DNA of 7,264 nt from Candidatus Scybalomonas excrementavium (GTDB lineage Bacteria > Bacillota > Clostridia > Lachnospirales > Lachnospiraceae): positions 1 to 7,264 of the forward strand of contig JADIML010000259.1 of NCBI GenBank assembly GCA_017694765.1, written 5' to 3'. The notes below the pieces were generated by a model. It searched no databases, was not told the origin of the DNA, and saw only the letters and a list, made by a program, of their open reading frames with translations. Below are positions 5,449-7,264 of this stretch, piece by piece (the first letter of the stretch is position 1; each line of letters begins with the position of its first letter). The position numbers and the translations under genes were made by a program.

Positions 5449-7092
5449 CTAATCTTCCTCACCTCCACTTAACCAGTCTTTAATAAGCTGTGCCACAACC
5501 TCTGGATTTTGCTCTGTAAAATCTCGAATATTATCTCGAAGTTCAACACCTCGTTCATTTTTAAATTCTAGTCTTACATCTTCTACAATATCTTCTTCCT
5601 CTTCTATCGTATCCTCTTCCTCTGCCTCGTCTTCAAGCTCTTCTTCCTCGTCTATGAGCTCCTCATCTTCTTCTTCAACCTCTTCATCTACTCTACGTCT
5701 TCTTGCGAATACGACAAGTAAGATTATGATAAGAAGTAATAAAAGACCACCAACTACAGCATATACCCAAAGTGGAAGCTGTTTCATCGCTTCTATGATT
5801 TCTGTCTGTGGTTCATTCGTTGTATCAGGTTCTTCCTCTTCTACAACATTGCTACCATAGAATGGTACACTAGCTACCATAACTTTATCATTTTTATCTT
5901 CTCCAGTGATACCACTCGCATTTCCAATCAGACTAATCACTTGTTCTTCTGTAAGCCCACCAAAGTTTGTTCCATTAATAACAACTGAAATTGTCACATC
6001 TTCTAACACACCCGGCATGACTTCAGACTGCTCTCTAATCTGATTTACCAAATATTCTTTTGTAATCGCATTGCTTTCATAAGTGCTATTGGCATTTCCT
6101 TCTTCGTCTACAGTATATTCTGAAATATCGGAATTGCTATCAGTACCTGCAACACCACCTACACTTGTTCCACCTGTAGAAGACTCTGAACTGCTTGTTT
6201 CATTTGATATAATTCCTGTTTTATCCTGTCGATTGATTTTATCAGGAGTTGTGTACTCTATGGTTTCTCGAAGCAATTTTTCCATATTAACGCTACCTTT
6301 AACTGCAACTTTAACATTACCAGTTCCATAAATAGGCGTTAAAATGTTTAAAATTTTATTTTGTATTTTATTCTCTAACTCTTGTGCAATTTCATTTCCT
6401 TCACTGCTCGTTGCAGTATTCTCACTTCCAAGATTACTAGAAACTTCAATTCCATTGCCATCGATAACAACGACATCTTCCATTGCCATTTCTGGCACAG
6501 CCTTAGAAACTAAGCGCTGAATTGCTTCTACCTGTTTTTCAGAAGGAGAACCACCATCTTGCATAATAACAGTAACAGCACCACTACTCTTCGTAACAGA
6601 GTTATCACTTAACGCATAGATATCCTCTTTTGCTACAGATAATGTAACTTTAGCATCTTTTACACCATTGAATAAACAGATTGTTGCACCAATTCTATCT
6701 TGTAATTCGTATAAAATATAAGTTTCCTTATCCGAATCCGTTGTCATCATATCAACGTTATCCAACAATGTACTATATGTAAATCCACTTTTTGGATAGC
6801 CCTCATATACTAGATCTGCTTTCGTTTGTTCTAAAATATCTTCTGGTACTAAAATATCTCCATTACTCTCATATTGATAACTAATACCATCTTCTTTTAA
6901 CTTTCCTATAATTTGAGAGGCTTCATCACTACTAACACCACTAAATAACACTGCATATGGTTTGTTATTCAGCATCCAAGCTACGCCAACAGCAAAACAT
7001 ATTACAGCAAGTAATACAAAGATAATAAGCTTCTTCGTTCCTGCTCCTAATTTGCCTAATATCTCTTTTACTTTTTCGAATGCATTTCCCAT
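5449..7092 (-). CDS. fliF: FliF, flagellar MS-ring protein
   Basis: FliF forms the MS ring in the cytoplasmic membrane, the base on which FliG, the C ring and the export gate assemble. The product is 547 residues, the usual family length. A first membrane helix lies at about 21-41 after a short basic N-terminus. The ring-building (YscJ/FliF-type) region follows at about 43-220, including DxLxxTKADLVYEGYP-like sequence around 85-100. The second FliF domain spans about 230-415 and contains a Ser/Gly-rich linker (298-325). The second membrane helix is at about 440-463 and ends in RRRR (464-467). Next comes a strikingly acidic linker (469-505, 28 of 37 residues Asp or Glu). The last 40 residues (VELRDNIRDFTEQNPEVVAQ, then LIKDWLSGGEED) form the FliG-binding tail. 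ATG at 7092 is the only reasonable start: an in-frame TAA sits two codons upstream. The best Shine-Dalgarno is 18 bases away, which is odd. The final codons (SGGEED) encode the ribosome binding site of fliG, so translation of the two is probably coupled. Confidence 0.97.
   Translation of the reverse strand: MGNAFEKVKEILGKLGAGTKKLIIFVLLAVICFAVGVAWMLNNKPYAVLFSGVSSDEASQIIGKLKEDGISYQYESNGDILVPEDILEQTKADLVYEGYPKSGFTYSTLLDNVDMMTTDSDKETYILYELQDRIGATICLFNGVKDAKVTLSVAKEDIYALSDNSVTKSSGAVTVIMQDGGSPSEKQVEAIQRLVSKAVPEMAMEDVVVIDGNGIEVSSNLGSENTATSSEGNEIAQELENKIQNKILNILTPIYGTGNVKVAVKGSVNMEKLLRETIEYTTPDKINRQDKTGIISNETSSSESSTGGTSVGGVAGTDSNSDISEYTVDEEGNANSTYESNAITKEYLVNQIREQSEVMPGVLEDVTISVVINGTNFGGLTEEQVISLIGNASGITGEDKNDKVMVASVPFYGSNVVEEEEPDTTNEPQTEIIEAMKQLPLWVYAVVGGLLLLLIIILLVVFARRRRVDEEVEEEDEELIDEEEELEDEAEEEDTIEEEEDIVEDVRLEFKNERGVELRDNIRDFTEQNPEVVAQLIKDWLSGGEED
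5457..5466 (-). promoter_or_regulatory. fliG ribosome binding site inside the fliF 3' end
   Basis: The minus strand reads GGAGGTGAGG within the last codons of fliF. The inner GAGG is 9 bases from the ATG at 5447 and the outer GGAGG is 14 bases from it. This decides the start: an in-frame GTG at 5468 is part of this Shine-Dalgarno itself and has no site of its own. The ATG at 5447 (or the next, at 5441) is therefore the real start. Confidence 0.8.
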
Positions 7093-7179
7093 CTCTTATT
7101 CTATTTTCAGCTCCCTTTCTTATTATAAGACAACATATCGTTATAACATTATAATAAAACTTTTATACTATATAAGCAT
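7093..7179 (-). other. fliE-fliF intergenic region
   Basis: This AT-rich gap of 87 bases is the longest in the window. It contains an 8-base palindrome GTTATAAC and a TATAAT hexamer on the minus strand (7148-7153). The hexamer at the matching -35 distance is CTTATA, which fits TTGACA poorly, so I do not call a promoter. I see no GC-rich hairpin with a T-run, so no terminator. The only Shine-Dalgarno-like sequence, AGGGAG at 7111-7116, lies unusually far from the fliF start. Confidence 0.5.
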
Positions 7180-7264
7180 TTAGATACTCATACGAATCAA
7201 CTCATTATAAGACTCTAATGCCTTATTTCTCAATTGCACGAGTAAATCCACAGATAACTGTGCC
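7180..7264 (-). CDS. fliE: FliE, flagellar MS-ring/rod junction protein (C-terminal fragment)
   Basis: This is the last 27 codons plus a TAA stop of a gene that begins outside the window; the first complete codon starts at base 7263. The residues read AQLSVDLLVQLRNKALESYN and then ELIRMSI. The pattern of a Leu/Val-rich helix followed by (L/V)RNKxLESYNE(L/I)xRM is the signature C-terminus of FliE. FliE is a small exported protein that sits between the MS ring and the proximal rod and is among the first substrates of the flagellar secretion apparatus. Its position immediately before fliF matches the usual flgB-flgC-fliE-fliF-fliG order of Firmicutes, so flgC and flgB probably lie beyond the right edge. 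The fragment itself looks intact. The call rests on a short stretch, but the motif and the position agree. Confidence 0.92.
   Translation of the reverse strand, partial: AQLSVDLLVQLRNKALESYNELIRMSI

Noticed and set aside
7148..7176. Possible promoter before fliF (TATAAT with CTTATA 17 bases upstream)
   Set aside because: The -10 match is expected by chance in such AT-rich sequence, and the -35 matches only 3 of 6 positions. There is no extended -10.

Overview
This window is an interior stretch of a flagellar biogenesis operon, read entirely from the minus strand. In transcription order (right to left) it holds the 3' end of fliE, then fliF, fliG, fliH, fliI, fliJ, fliK and flgD. A ribosome binding site for one further gene lies at the very left edge. 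The AT-rich sequence, strong AAGGAGG-type ribosome binding sites, use of TTG starts and Firmicutes-like gene order point to a low-GC Gram-positive bacterium. The protein style (short FlgD, Ser/Gly-rich FliF periplasmic-type linker, FliK of about 400 residues) suggests a motile clostridium, perhaps Lachnospiraceae. That family-level placement is inference from sequence feel, not from a search.

Layout, right to left. At 7264-7180 is the C-terminus of FliE, the MS-ring/rod junction protein. An AT-rich gap of 87 bases follows. FliF (7092-5449) is the MS-ring protein with two membrane helices, a very acidic cytoplasmic linker and a FliG-binding tail. FliG (5447-4440) is the rotor/switch protein and starts one base after the fliF stop. 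FliH (4447-3698) is the stator-like regulator of the export ATPase; it starts with TTG inside the end of fliG. FliI (3683-2382) is the export ATPase with intact Walker motifs. FliJ (2354-1902) is the coiled-coil central stalk. FliK (1885-686) controls hook length. FlgD (607-71) is the hook-capping scaffold. The left 70 bases are AT-rich, carry no gene, and end in a GAGGTGA ribosome binding site for the next gene outside the window.

Together these genes build the base of the flagellum (FliE, FliF, FliG), energise protein export (FliH, FliI, FliJ), and control hook growth (FliK, FlgD). Gaps are very short or overlapping except at fliE-fliF (87 bases) and fliK-flgD (78 bases). No intrinsic terminator or convincing promoter is visible, so the whole stretch is most likely one transcript with translational coupling at several junctions.

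I do not see a new system here; this is a canonical flagellar operon. The points worth a second look are local: an altered EHPQ motif in FliG (ERAQ), a 37-residue polyacidic linker in FliF, a short FlgD with an Asn/Thr-rich tail in place of the usual C-terminal domains, an inverted repeat just upstream of flgD, and an abnormally distant ribosome binding site for fliF.
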